From Paenibacillus vietnamensis (GTDB lineage Bacteria > Bacillota > Bacilli > Paenibacillales > Paenibacillaceae), in contig NZ_JAHMHW010000001.1 in the NCBI RefSeq assembly GCF_020169515.1, positions 434,001-498,000 on the forward strand: 64,000 nt of DNA, written 5' to 3'. Shown piece after piece: positions 17,504 to 26,621 of the stretch. Within the stretch, counting starts at the first letter, position 1. Every line of letters starts with the position of its first letter. The notes below the pieces were generated by a model. That model searched no databases, was not told where the DNA came from, and saw only the letters and a list, made by a program, of their open reading frames with translations. Made by a program: the position numbers and the translations under genes.

Positions 17504-20500
17504 TTGAATGCAATGAAAAACAAAAAGGAGATGAATCGTTTGGGCAGATGGATGAGGAGAGCGCGAATCTGCGTATTGGCGCTTATAATCTTAACGGCGC
17601 AGCTGGGCTTGATCATTCCCGGTGCACCGGATGTTGCGGAAGCGGCGAAGAAAGAACCGGCCGCGGCGAAGAAAGAACTGGCCGCCAAGCCGTATATGGG
17701 CTGGAGCAGCTACAGCATGCAGGTTTGGGCTTCTTCTAATGGCGGTAACGGAGGTCAGTGGATTACCGCTGAGCAGATTAAAGCCCAATCGGATGCGATG
17801 CATGAGGAGCTGCAGCCATATGGTTATGAATACATAAACGTGGATGCAGCCTGGAATGGAGGAATGGACGGTTACGGGCGGCCTATTCCAAGCACGACGC
17901 TTTTTCCTGACGGTTTGCAGGCTGTCATCGACCACGTTCATGCGAACGGGCAAAAGTTCGGCTTGTACGGCATCCCGGGCTTGTCGAAGGATGCGTATGA
18001 TCAGGATTTGCCGATCTATAATGCCCCCGGCTGTTCGATGAAGGATATCGGCGATCCTACAAAAGGGTCCGACTATTGGGGGTTCGGCTATAAGATCGAT
18101 TACACTAACGAGTGCGCGCAAAAATATATCAATTCCATTGCCGACCTCTATGCGGAATGGGGAGTCGATTTCTTGAAATTCGACAGCGTTACGCCGGGAT
18201 CTGGCATTTCGGACCTTTCGCTGGATGCGCGGGATGACGTCAAAGCCTGGTCGCTGGCGCTTGAGCCGCATCGTATTTGGCTGGAGCTCTCGTGGGCGCT
18301 TGACATCAAATATATCGATTACTGGAAACAATATGCCAATGGCTGGCGTGTCGATTGGGATATCGAATGTTATTGCAAGGGGGCTTTGACGACCTGGAAC
18401 AGCATTGCCCGTCTTTTCCCTATAGCGGAGAAATTCTGGCGTCATGCCGGTCCCGGCGGCTGGAATGACTTCGACTCGCTCAATATCGGTAATGGGGAGA
18501 TGGACGGCATTACGCCGGATGAACGCAAGACGGCCATGTCGTTCTGGGCGATCTCATCGGCCCAATTATACACCGGCAATGATATGACAAAGCTGGATGA
18601 CTATGGTCTGGAGCTGCTCACGAATGAGGAGGTTATCGCCGTGAATCAGGCCGGCCGTCCGGGACATCCGGTGTCGATCGAGACGGAGCAGCAGGTTTGG
18701 TATGCGAACAACGGAGATGGCAGCTACACCGTCGGTTTATTTAATCTTGGAAGCGAGCCTGAGACGGTTAAAGTGAATTGGAGCGATATCGGATTGACCG
18801 GGTCGGCCACGGTCCGCGACCTGTGGAGCCATGAGGAGCTCGGTAAATTTGACACAGGCTTCAGCTCCGTCGATTTGGCTCCGCATGCTTCACGTTTGCT
18901 GAAGGTGAAAGCGAAGAACGGTACGATTAGCGTCAATGACGACGATACCGGCATGATGTACACCGGCGAATGGACGCGCAACGGCGGCAAGGAAATGACG
19001 GCAGACAAACAAAATCTTGTCATTGATATAAGCGATTCCAAGGCGGCGAACAGCTCGATCAGTCCGGCTGCCGCAAGTTTCAACAAGAAGGAATCGGAGC
19101 GGGCGGACGTCCGGACGACGATGACGCTGAACGGCAATGAGCTGAGAAGCATCGCAAACGGCGGAGCCGTCTTGCAGGAGGGAACCGATTACTCCGCAGA
19201 GGGCGACCTGGTCACGATTAAAAAAGAATATTTGGCCTCCAGACCGGTCGGCACGACGAACCTGACGTTTGTATTCAGCGGCGGTGCCGCCCAAAGCTTT
19301 GTCATTACGGTAAGCGATACTACCGTAAGAGACAGCAGGGTCACGCCGGCTGCGGTAAGCTTTAATCATGCGGCGCAGACCGATATCACGCTGACGCTCG
19401 CGCAGAACGGCAATAGCCTGACCGGCATTACGAGGGCTGGAGCTGCCCTTACGGAAGGCTCGGACTTTACGGCATCGGATACGCAAATTATTTTGACAAA
19501 GGATTATCTTGCGGCTCTTCCGACAGGAACCTCCGAGCTCACGATTACCTTCGATGGCGGAGCCGAACAAAAGGTTGCGTTAGTCGTAAGAGACACGTCC
19601 ATCGGCGGCTCGATCACACTTAACAATGACAATCCGGGCATAAAGTATACCGGCGTCTGGAACCGGAGTTATAACCGGGGACTTGGCGATTACATGGATG
19701 ACGTGCATTTTGCCGAAAAAGACGATCAGGATTATTTGGAGTATACCTTTACGGGAACCGGTATCGAATATATTACGGAAATGGATCCTTCGCAGGGCAA
19801 AATGGATATTTATGTCGACGGCGACTTCAAACAAACGGTAAGCACCTACAATATCGGCCGTCTGGCTCAGCAACCGGTTTACACGATCACAGGACTTCCG
19901 GCTGGCGAACATACGCTGAAGGCGGTCAAAAAATCCGGAATATTCATGCTTCTCGACCAATTACGGGTCATCGTACCCGATTTGATCAGCACGACGGAAG
20001 CCGCGTTCGACCAGGCGGAAGGGAAGCAGTCGGATGTGACGGTAACGGCATCGGCTGGAAGCAGCCTGAGCGGCATTAAGAACGGGACAGCCGAATTGGT
20101 ACGGGATACGGATTATACGGTTGCGGATAATCGGATCACAATCAAGAAGGAATACCTGGCCACTAGACCGCTAGGCACTACGAATTTGCAGGTTGTATTC
20201 GACGGGGGCGCGACGCAGACGCTGTCCGTTGCAGTCATCGATTCTGCTGCGGCGATCAGCACGATTAGCCCGGCTGAAGGCAGCTTCGACAAAAAGGCGG
20301 GTGCTCAGGCGGATGTGACGACGACGATGGAGCTTGCGGGCAACACGCTTGTCGGCATTGCGAACGGCGAAGCGGCGCTGCAGTCCGGCATCGATTATAC
20401 GTTAGCGGACAATTTGGTTACGATTAAGAAGGAATACCTGGCGAGTCAGCCGGTAGGCGTGACGCAGCTGATGTTCTCCTTCGATCGCGGGCAATCGCAA

Positions 20501-21703
20501 ATGTTATCGATCGCGGTAAGCGATTCAACCGCGAAGAACAGCAAGATCACACCTGCTTCGCAAAGCTTTGACAAGAAAGCGGAAGCTCAAGCGGATGTGA
20601 CGACGGCGATTGCTTTTAACGGAAACGGCTTGGAAGGCGTGACCAATGGCGCGGCAGCTTTGCAAGAAGGAGCCGATTACACGCTTGCCGGCAATCAGCT
20701 GACAATCAAGAAGGACTATCTTGCGCAGCAGCCGACAGGCATGGCTAATCTGACGTTAACCTTCGGCGCGGGAGCCGCACAGATGCTGGCGATTACGGTA
20801 ATCGATACATCGAGAGGGCGTTATGCAGCCATTAATGACGACGACACCGGCATTTCGTACAAAGGCGCCTGGCAGTACAGCCGAAACAGAGGCCTTGGCG
20901 ATTATAAAGACGATGTTCATTACACCGAGAAAGACAATGATTACTTTGAATTTACGTTCAAAGGAACGGGAATCGAATTGATCACGGAAAAGGACCCGTC
21001 GCAGGGCGATATGGATATCTATATCGACGGAGAGTTCAAGCAAACGATCAGTACTTACAATGAAAGCAAGCAAGCGTCTCAGGCCGTATACAGCATTAAC
21101 GGTTTGACCGATGGCACGCATGTGATTAAGGCCGTGAAGAAAAACGGCTATTACATGCTGCTGGATCAATTTAAAGTGAAGCTTGCCGATCTGCTTGAGT
21201 CGGATTCGGCTAGCGTCGATAAGGCTGCGCTTACCGACGTAACGACAACGCTGACCGTTGACGGCAGCAATCTGGCGGGCATTGCGAACGGCGGAGCTCC
21301 GCTGACGGCGGGTACGGATTATACGCTGTCGGGCAACGAGGTGACGATCAAGAAGGAATACCTTGCGGCGCAGCCGAACGGGGCGTTGATCCTGACGTTC
21401 GCTTTCAAAGGCGATCGGCATAATGACATTCATTACACGGTGACGAACGGCGATTTTGTCGAGTATTCGTTTAAAGGCACCGGGCTGGCCCTGATAGCGC
21501 CTAAGGGGCCGACACAGGGCGAGATCGCTATTTACGTGGATGGAAAATTGAAAAAAATCGTGAACACATATAACGCAAGCAGGTTAACCGGACAGACCGT
21601 GTACAGCATTTCCGGACTAAATAACGGCCCTCATACGGTCAAGGTTGTGAAAAAATCGGGAGAAGAGATGCTGGTGGACGGCGTGACGTTCAGCGTCAAG
21701 TAA
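17504..21703 (+). CDS. Secreted modular GH27 alpha-galactosidase with X2 repeats
   Basis: This 1399-residue protein has a signal peptide (about residues 1-48), a GH27 catalytic domain and its C-terminal beta domain (about 64-470), then a long repeat region. MGWSSYSMQ starts the barrel; FLKFDSV holds the likely nucleophile Asp227, and VDWDIECYC the candidate acid/base Asp284 or Asp286. It should release alpha-galactose from galactomannan or raffinose-type sugars outside the cell. The tail holds six X2-like modules and two complete plus two partial copies of a roughly 125-residue module (NDDDTGI...GTG...DIYIDGEFKQT...). TTG 17504 follows GGGAGGA by six bases; ATG 17513 is possible. No LPXTG or SLH anchor is visible. 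Confidence 0.92.
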   Translation: MNAMKNKKEMNRLGRWMRRARICVLALIILTAQLGLIIPGAPDVAEAAKKEPAAAKKELAAKPYMGWSSYSMQVWASSNGGNGGQWITAEQIKAQSDAMHEELQPYGYEYINVDAAWNGGMDGYGRPIPSTTLFPDGLQAVIDHVHANGQKFGLYGIPGLSKDAYDQDLPIYNAPGCSMKDIGDPTKGSDYWGFGYKIDYTNECAQKYINSIADLYAEWGVDFLKFDSVTPGSGISDLSLDARDDVKAWSLALEPHRIWLELSWALDIKYIDYWKQYANGWRVDWDIECYCKGALTTWNSIARLFPIAEKFWRHAGPGGWNDFDSLNIGNGEMDGITPDERKTAMSFWAISSAQLYTGNDMTKLDDYGLELLTNEEVIAVNQAGRPGHPVSIETEQQVWYANNGDGSYTVGLFNLGSEPETVKVNWSDIGLTGSATVRDLWSHEELGKFDTGFSSVDLAPHASRLLKVKAKNGTISVNDDDTGMMYTGEWTRNGGKEMTADKQNLVIDISDSKAANSSISPAAASFNKKESERADVRTTMTLNGNELRSIANGGAVLQEGTDYSAEGDLVTIKKEYLASRPVGTTNLTFVFSGGAAQSFVITVSDTTVRDSRVTPAAVSFNHAAQTDITLTLAQNGNSLTGITRAGAALTEGSDFTASDTQIILTKDYLAALPTGTSELTITFDGGAEQKVALVVRDTSIGGSITLNNDNPGIKYTGVWNRSYNRGLGDYMDDVHFAEKDDQDYLEYTFTGTGIEYITEMDPSQGKMDIYVDGDFKQTVSTYNIGRLAQQPVYTITGLPAGEHTLKAVKKSGIFMLLDQLRVIVPDLISTTEAAFDQAEGKQSDVTVTASAGSSLSGIKNGTAELVRDTDYTVADNRITIKKEYLATRPLGTTNLQVVFDGGATQTLSVAVIDSAAAISTISPAEGSFDKKAGAQADVTTTMELAGNTLVGIANGEAALQSGIDYTLADNLVTIKKEYLASQPVGVTQLMFSFDRGQSQMLSIAVSDSTAKNSKITPASQSFDKKAEAQADVTTAIAFNGNGLEGVTNGAAALQEGADYTLAGNQLTIKKDYLAQQPTGMANLTLTFGAGAAQMLAITVIDTSRGRYAAINDDDTGISYKGAWQYSRNRGLGDYKDDVHYTEKDNDYFEFTFKGTGIELITEKDPSQGDMDIYIDGEFKQTISTYNESKQASQAVYSINGLTDGTHVIKAVKKNGYYMLLDQFKVKLADLLESDSASVDKAALTDVTTTLTVDGSNLAGIANGGAPLTAGTDYTLSGNEVTIKKEYLAAQPNGALILTFAFKGDRHNDIHYTVTNGDFVEYSFKGTGLALIAPKGPTQGEIAIYVDGKLKKIVNTYNASRLTGQTVYSISGLNNGPHTVKVVKKSGEEMLVDGVTFSVK
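19048..21410 (+). repeat. Six diverged X2-type module repeats inside the GH27 gene
   Basis: Each unit of about 85-90 codons carries the pattern SF.KK..AQADVTTT, then NGN.L.GI.NG.AAL, DYT, VTIKKEYLA and a terminal VSDT/VIDT. Units lie at about 19048, 19330, 19985, 20265, 20535 and 21190; the last is shorter. Two interrupting modules lie at about 19608-19985 and 20820-21190. Confidence 0.8.
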
Positions 21704-21741
21704 AGCATCGACTTCTCGTCGGGTCATTTGAATAAAAGCAA

Positions 21742-21794
21742 GACGCAAAAAATTCTCCGGAGCCTTAATGAGGCGCCGGAGAATTTTTTGCGTC
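21742..21794. terminator. Bidirectional terminator between convergent hydrolase genes
   Basis: A 19-bp perfect stem (21742-21760 with 21776-21794) contains A and T runs, so it works for both the GH27 gene and the convergent GHL6 gene. Confidence 0.9.
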
Positions 21795-21818
21795 GATGTC
21801 AGGCTGGAGCCCGGCCGC

Positions 21819-23861
21819 TTAACGGCTATTTGCCGATGACTCAAGCTCAACCAGCAAGCTATCCCATACCTCGACTTCGTCTAGCGTGACTGTTAATTTA
21901 CAACCGTTCAGTTCGTAGCGAACGGGATGTCCGGATACGATTGTACGCACCGCTTTAAGTCGTTCGGAATTCTCGAGTTTTAACTCGATTTCGATGTTTC
22001 TAAGCGGAATTGGCTCGACGAGCGGGCGGCTGCCGGTTCCGTTCACAACGTTGATGACATAATGGTCAGCTTGACGGAACAGTGCAATTTGCAGCCCGTG
22101 CTGGCGGGTAGTCCGGATGCGCTTTTCCTCGCCGAGCAGCAAGTCCGCCAGATTAGATAACAGCTTATAATGATCGGCTAGTCTGTATTCGCTAACGAGA
22201 GCGCTCAGCGAGAACGGCAAGTAGACGCTAAGACCTTTGCCGAAAGCGGAGACGCAGCACATCGGCAGCTTCGTGCATTTGACCGGCAGAGAAGCTCGTT
22301 CCGGCGGTGAGCCGACGCTTTCAAGCGGCGAAAACGGCGGAACCAGCGTAGCAAGCACCTGGGTATCCGGCTTTGGCGTGCAATAAGTAACTTTGCCGCG
22401 ATGCGGAATCATTTCCGTCTCCTCCAGCCCTCGCTGCAGCGGATTATCAGCACCCTCGAACCGGATGTAAGAAGCAACCAGGGATTCCCCCTCCGCCGTC
22501 TCTTCCTCAATACCGAGCAGGTCGAACAGATCGGGTTGTTCATGCGGTGCTTCGCCCTCGAACAGGACTTTCCCGCCTTCCTCTGCATACTGCCGTACAC
22601 ATGCGGCAAGCCTCTCCGTCAGAACGAAGCGCTCGGGAATGATAAGCACCCGGTACTGGAACAGCCGTTGTGCTGTAACCTCCTCCTCCAGCATGAGATC
22701 GAAGGGAGTCTGGGTGGCCAGCAGCCCGTTCGCCCAGCCTTCCTCCGGAGGATTCGACTTCCACAGCAGCGCGACCTGCGAACAAGTCCTCGCTCCGGCC
22801 ATATAGGGCTCCAATAATGCGATCTGTTTGTTCATTTCCGTGACGGCGGACAAAATGCGCTTGTCGGTGATCGTATCGGGAATACCTGTTAATGAATGCC
22901 AGATTTGACCGCCATGAGCCGGCACCTGGCTCATCCAGTACTTGTAGTCGGCCGGCGGCAGGCCTGCATGCCGCCAGTCCATTCCCGGGCTGGAGTGGAT
23001 GATGCCGAATGGGGCAGGGCGGTCAGGCAAAGTCCGCCCGAGCATCATATTGACTGCCGGTTCCCAGAACTCGGGGATGTTCTTCAGTCCTTTGGACAAA
23101 ACGTTTTGCGCCTCGGTGCAGAACATGTCACTCGTTTCGGCACGCGCGCCCATATTTTCATTATGGTAGAAGTAATACAGAATGATTGGCAGCTCAGGCC
23201 GTTTTTCCTTGAGGAAGTTGTAAATGCGCCCAAAGCTTTCCTTCTGGCAATCCGAAGCCCAGTCAGACTCGAACTGAGACGGGTCGTCAGGCAGCGGGCG
23301 GCCATACTTCGTCTTGTATTTTCTTCGGCAAGCACTGCAATGACAGGCAAGGTACTGGGGGGCGTTGAAAAAGATGCCGTCGATGTCATAGCGGGAAAGC
23401 ACCTCGCCAATGACCGGAATAGCAACAGCGTCACCTCGATACGGCGTATTGATGCAGGTCGACATAAGCAGCGACCAGTTGCCCGGCCGGAGTGCCCCTG
23501 TCACCTGAGGACGGCCCACTGCATCACGCACGAACCATTGCGGTTTCAGCTGATAGATGCTGTCATCCGCTTTGCTGAAATCGAATCTGGCGACGAAACG
23601 CAGTCCTTCGCGATGGCAGGCGCCGATTACCTCGCTAAGCAGGTCGCGTCCTTCCGGAAGGAACTCATTTTTGTAATGGTAAGGGACCTGCGTGTCATAC
23701 CAGGCATAAATACCTCCAACATTAAACACGAGCGTTGTTCCGCCCATCTCCCTGATTTGCGCTGCGAGCCGCGCAGGATCGATCCGCTCGGTATCGCGAA
23801 CCTGCAGATTCGTTTGAATGACACGCTGCGGTTCATGCCACCAACTGTTGCTCATACCCAT
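21819..23861 (-). CDS. GHL6-type putative glycoside hydrolase with beta-galactosidase trimerisation-like domain
   Basis: The 680-residue protein begins with a TIM-barrel half rich in motifs of the hypothetical glycosyl hydrolase 6 group: GGTTLVFNVGGIYAWY, RFVARFDFSKAD and YDIDGIFFNAPQY followed by a CHCSACRRKY cysteine cluster that may bind metal. The middle third (VLIIPERFVLTE, YAEEGGKVLFEGE) matches the glutamine-amidotransferase-like trimerisation domain of GH42 enzymes. There is no signal peptide. Substrate is unknown; position suggests galactosides. ATG 23861 and ATG 23855 are both possible; the second has better spacing from GAGGGGTGA. Confidence 0.75.
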   Translation of the reverse strand: MGMSNSWWHEPQRVIQTNLQVRDTERIDPARLAAQIREMGGTTLVFNVGGIYAWYDTQVPYHYKNEFLPEGRDLLSEVIGACHREGLRFVARFDFSKADDSIYQLKPQWFVRDAVGRPQVTGALRPGNWSLLMSTCINTPYRGDAVAIPVIGEVLSRYDIDGIFFNAPQYLACHCSACRRKYKTKYGRPLPDDPSQFESDWASDCQKESFGRIYNFLKEKRPELPIILYYFYHNENMGARAETSDMFCTEAQNVLSKGLKNIPEFWEPAVNMMLGRTLPDRPAPFGIIHSSPGMDWRHAGLPPADYKYWMSQVPAHGGQIWHSLTGIPDTITDKRILSAVTEMNKQIALLEPYMAGARTCSQVALLWKSNPPEEGWANGLLATQTPFDLMLEEEVTAQRLFQYRVLIIPERFVLTERLAACVRQYAEEGGKVLFEGEAPHEQPDLFDLLGIEEETAEGESLVASYIRFEGADNPLQRGLEETEMIPHRGKVTYCTPKPDTQVLATLVPPFSPLESVGSPPERASLPVKCTKLPMCCVSAFGKGLSVYLPFSLSALVSEYRLADHYKLLSNLADLLLGEEKRIRTTRQHGLQIALFRQADHYVINVVNGTGSRPLVEPIPLRNIEIELKLENSERLKAVRTIVSGHPVRYELNGCKLTVTLDEVEVWDSLLVELESSANSR

Positions 23862-23975
23862 TCACCCCTCGTGGAAATTTAGTGAATCCAGACGATGATA
23901 AGCATACATTACTAATTATACTGCGAATCTAGCAGATGGATGGAGCTGAGTGATCATGAAAATAGGCGCCTCAAT

Positions 23976-24009
23976 AGCCGTTGGCGGAATTTCCGTCAAC
24001 GGCTTTTTG
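23976..24009. terminator. Stem-loop at the end of the AraC-type gene
   Basis: AGCCGTTGGCGGA pairs with TCCGTCAACGGCT with one G-T pair and a 3-base loop. It overlaps the last codons of the AraC-type gene; T5 follows on the plus strand. Confidence 0.5.
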
Positions 24010-24850
24010 CATCTTTCGGGGAGCGGCCGGTAAGCCTGCGGTAGGAACGAAAGAAATTCGAGTAGCTGTTGAAGCCCGACATGAAGCACGCCTGCGTCGG
24101 CGGCTGGCCGCTGAGCATGAGCTCGTCCGCCAGCCGCACTCTTTTATACGTTATATATTGGTGAATGGAGTAGCCGGTTACCTCTTTGAAGGTGCGGCAC
24201 AGATGATACTTGTTGATAAAAAATATACGCGTCAGCGCGTCCAGGTCAAGATTCTGATGCAGATTCGCATTAATAAACGAAAGCACTTCCCCGATTTTCG
24301 GGTTCACTTTCTTGACGGAGCCAGGCTGCTGCTCGATCTCGGCAATCCGGTTAATGGTCCACAGAATCTGGACGATGATACATTTCGCGACAAATTCACT
24401 TTCTGTATCCTTTTGCAAAGAAAGCTGCCTTAGCTTATCGAACAGCTCGGGAAGTCCGCTTTCCCGCACGATGCCGGCTTTAATTTGATTATCGTGTCCC
24501 GGCTTGCGGAATTTAACGGCGCGGAAGAAATGGGTTCCGTTCAGCATGAACGGGGGAAGCACGTTTTCGTTTAACATCAAGACGATCCGTTCATAAGGCT
24601 GTTGCTCCGAAATATTCACGACATGGAGCTCGTTCGAATTCAACAGCATGACGGAATACGGCTCCAGCTCATACCTGCCGCCTTCAATCGTAAAGCTGCC
24701 GTCTCCGCTAATAAACATATAGATTTCGTATCCGCTTTCATAATGAGGCGTATAGCCCCGGGGATCCGGCTTCTCGTCCCTGAAATGGATAAAACGGAAG
24801 GATCCGTCTTCCGCCGCAAAGCGAATATTCTGATGACCCGTATTTTCCAT
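23996..24850 (-). CDS. AraC family transcriptional regulator
   Basis: This 284-residue regulator has an N-terminal cupin-like sensor (YEIYMFISGDGSFTIEGG, with HVVNISEQQPYERIV after it) and a C-terminal double helix-turn-helix (INKYHLCRTFKEVTGYS, then CFMSGFNSYSNFFRSYRR). It is likely to respond to a sugar and to control the divergent binding-protein gene. ATG 24850 follows GAGGTG at good spacing; a longer TTG start at 24901 lacks one. Its terminator-like stem overlaps the stop codon. Confidence 0.9.
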   Translation of the reverse strand: MENTGHQNIRFAAEDGSFRFIHFRDEKPDPRGYTPHYESGYEIYMFISGDGSFTIEGGRYELEPYSVMLLNSNELHVVNISEQQPYERIVLMLNENVLPPFMLNGTHFFRAVKFRKPGHDNQIKAGIVRESGLPELFDKLRQLSLQKDTESEFVAKCIIVQILWTINRIAEIEQQPGSVKKVNPKIGEVLSFINANLHQNLDLDALTRIFFINKYHLCRTFKEVTGYSIHQYITYKRVRLADELMLSGQPPTQACFMSGFNSYSNFFRSYRRLTGRSPKDAKSR

Positions 24851-25044
24851 CCGCAGCACCTCGCACTCATAATACAGCAAGTTTTGCAAACTTTCAATCA
24901 AATAACGTGAAGACCTGTCAAATTATAACTGTTACTTTTATAAGAGAACAACATCAAAATAAAAGGTGGGATATGGATGCTAGCATTCCAAATTCATGTG
25001 AACAAGACGTCTCCCGGAAATGTGCCGGAAGGAGGAGGCGCCAA

Positions 25045-26598
25045 ATGAAAAAGAGTTTATCCTTTTTGTCCTTACTGACCGTAACTGCCGTTTCACTTTC
25101 CGGATGCGGATCTCCAAGCGGCAGCAATTCGCCGTCATCGGCTGCTTCGGATCCCGGCTCGACGAATAACCCGCTCGAGATCAGCGTAATGCTGCCGGTG
25201 TTCACGACCGATTATCCGAAGGACGACAGCCCGGTCGTTCAGGAGATCGACAAGCGGACGAACACGAAGCTTCACTTCGAATGGGTTCCCAACGCTTCTT
25301 ACGCCGACAAATTCAACATCACCCTTGCTTCCGGAAAGATGCCAAGCATCGTCTATGTGCCAAGTACGAAGACGCCGGGCTTCGTTAACGCCGCGAAAGC
25401 GGGAGCGTTCTGGGATATCGGAAGCTACCTGAAGGATTATAAAAACTTAAGTCAAGCAAACCCGGTTATTCTGAACAACACTTCGATTGACGGCAAAATC
25501 TACGGCGTTTACCGGGGGCGTCCTTTAGGGCGCAATGGCATTGCTTACAGGAAGGATTGGCTGGAGAACGTCGGATTGCAGCCGCCGAAGACGATTGATG
25601 ACTTTTACGCGATGCTGAAGGCATTCAAAGAAAAGGATCCCGACCGGGACGGCAAGGACGATACCTACGGCCTTGTGCTGGTCAAATGGACCGGGCAATG
25701 GGCAAGCGGCTTCGACACGATAAAGCTCTGGTTCGGCGCTCCGAATAAGTGGGGAATCGTGGACGATAAACTGGTTCCGGAGCACGAAACGCCGGAATAC
25801 TTGGAAGCGCTTAAATTTATGAAAAAGCTGTATGACGAGAAGCTGATCAATCAGGATTTCGCCGTATTCGACAGCAGCAAGTGGATGGATCCGGTCGTAA
25901 ACAATCAAGCCGGCGTTATTGTCGACGTTGTCGATACGGGGGCGCGAATCGACGATAAGATTCATGCTGCGCTCACGAGTCAAGGCAAAGATGACCCGAA
26001 CGTTTCGTACGTCGATGTATTAGGCGGGGTCACAGGCAAATCGGGCATGCGTACGCTTCCGACCTCCGGTTACGCGGGCATGCTGTCGATCAGCAAGTCG
26101 AGTGTCAAGACGGAGGACGAATTAAAGCGTATCCTGACGTTCCTTGATCAGACGAACGAGCCGGAAATGCAGACGCTGATCGGTTCCGGTCTGGAAGGCC
26201 GGCATTATACGAAAGAGAATGATTATCTCGTATCCATCACCAAGGATACGGCGATGCACGATGCCGAACTGGGAGGTCTCGGCCAAATGCTGACCTACAT
26301 TCCGGAGGACCTCGCTCTTCATACGAAGCAATCGCCGCTCCGGATCAAGCAAGCGGAAATCATGAAGGAGAACGAGAAATATATTGTCCCGAACCCGACG
26401 GAGCCTTTCATCTCCGAAGTGTATTCACAGAAAGGCCAACAGCTCGACAATATCATTAACAATGCCAGACTCAAATATATCGTCGGGCAAATGGACGAAG
26501 CGGGTCTTCAGGCTGCATTCGATTTGTGGAGTAAAAGCGGGGGCACTGATCTCGTAAAGGAAATGAATGATCTTTATGCAGCTTCGATTCAAAAATAA
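25045..26598 (+). CDS. Extracellular sugar-binding lipoprotein without local permeases
   Basis: The 517-residue lipoprotein has signal MKKSLSFLSLLTVTAVSLSG and then Cys at about residue 21, followed by a Ser/Pro linker. The rest matches LplA-type oligosaccharide-binding proteins, including the Asp-rich loop DPDRDGKDDTYG. ATG 25045 follows GGAGGAGG. There are no permease genes beside it, so it either shares the LplBC pair at 11857-13720 or its partners lie elsewhere. Between an AraC gene and a PL9 lyase it may bind pectin oligomers (inference). Confidence 0.9.
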   Translation: MKKSLSFLSLLTVTAVSLSGCGSPSGSNSPSSAASDPGSTNNPLEISVMLPVFTTDYPKDDSPVVQEIDKRTNTKLHFEWVPNASYADKFNITLASGKMPSIVYVPSTKTPGFVNAAKAGAFWDIGSYLKDYKNLSQANPVILNNTSIDGKIYGVYRGRPLGRNGIAYRKDWLENVGLQPPKTIDDFYAMLKAFKEKDPDRDGKDDTYGLVLVKWTGQWASGFDTIKLWFGAPNKWGIVDDKLVPEHETPEYLEALKFMKKLYDEKLINQDFAVFDSSKWMDPVVNNQAGVIVDVVDTGARIDDKIHAALTSQGKDDPNVSYVDVLGGVTGKSGMRTLPTSGYAGMLSISKSSVKTEDELKRILTFLDQTNEPEMQTLIGSGLEGRHYTKENDYLVSITKDTAMHDAELGGLGQMLTYIPEDLALHTKQSPLRIKQAEIMKENEKYIVPNPTEPFISEVYSQKGQQLDNIINNARLKYIVGQMDEAGLQAAFDLWSKSGGTDLVKEMNDLYAASIQK

Positions 26599-26621
26599 AA
26601 CGAAAGTAAGGAGAAATTTAA

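Noticed and set aside
22896-23882. 328-codon plus-strand frame opposite the GHL6 gene
   Set aside because: No recognisable domain, no ribosome site, and the opposite strand holds a clear enzyme gene.
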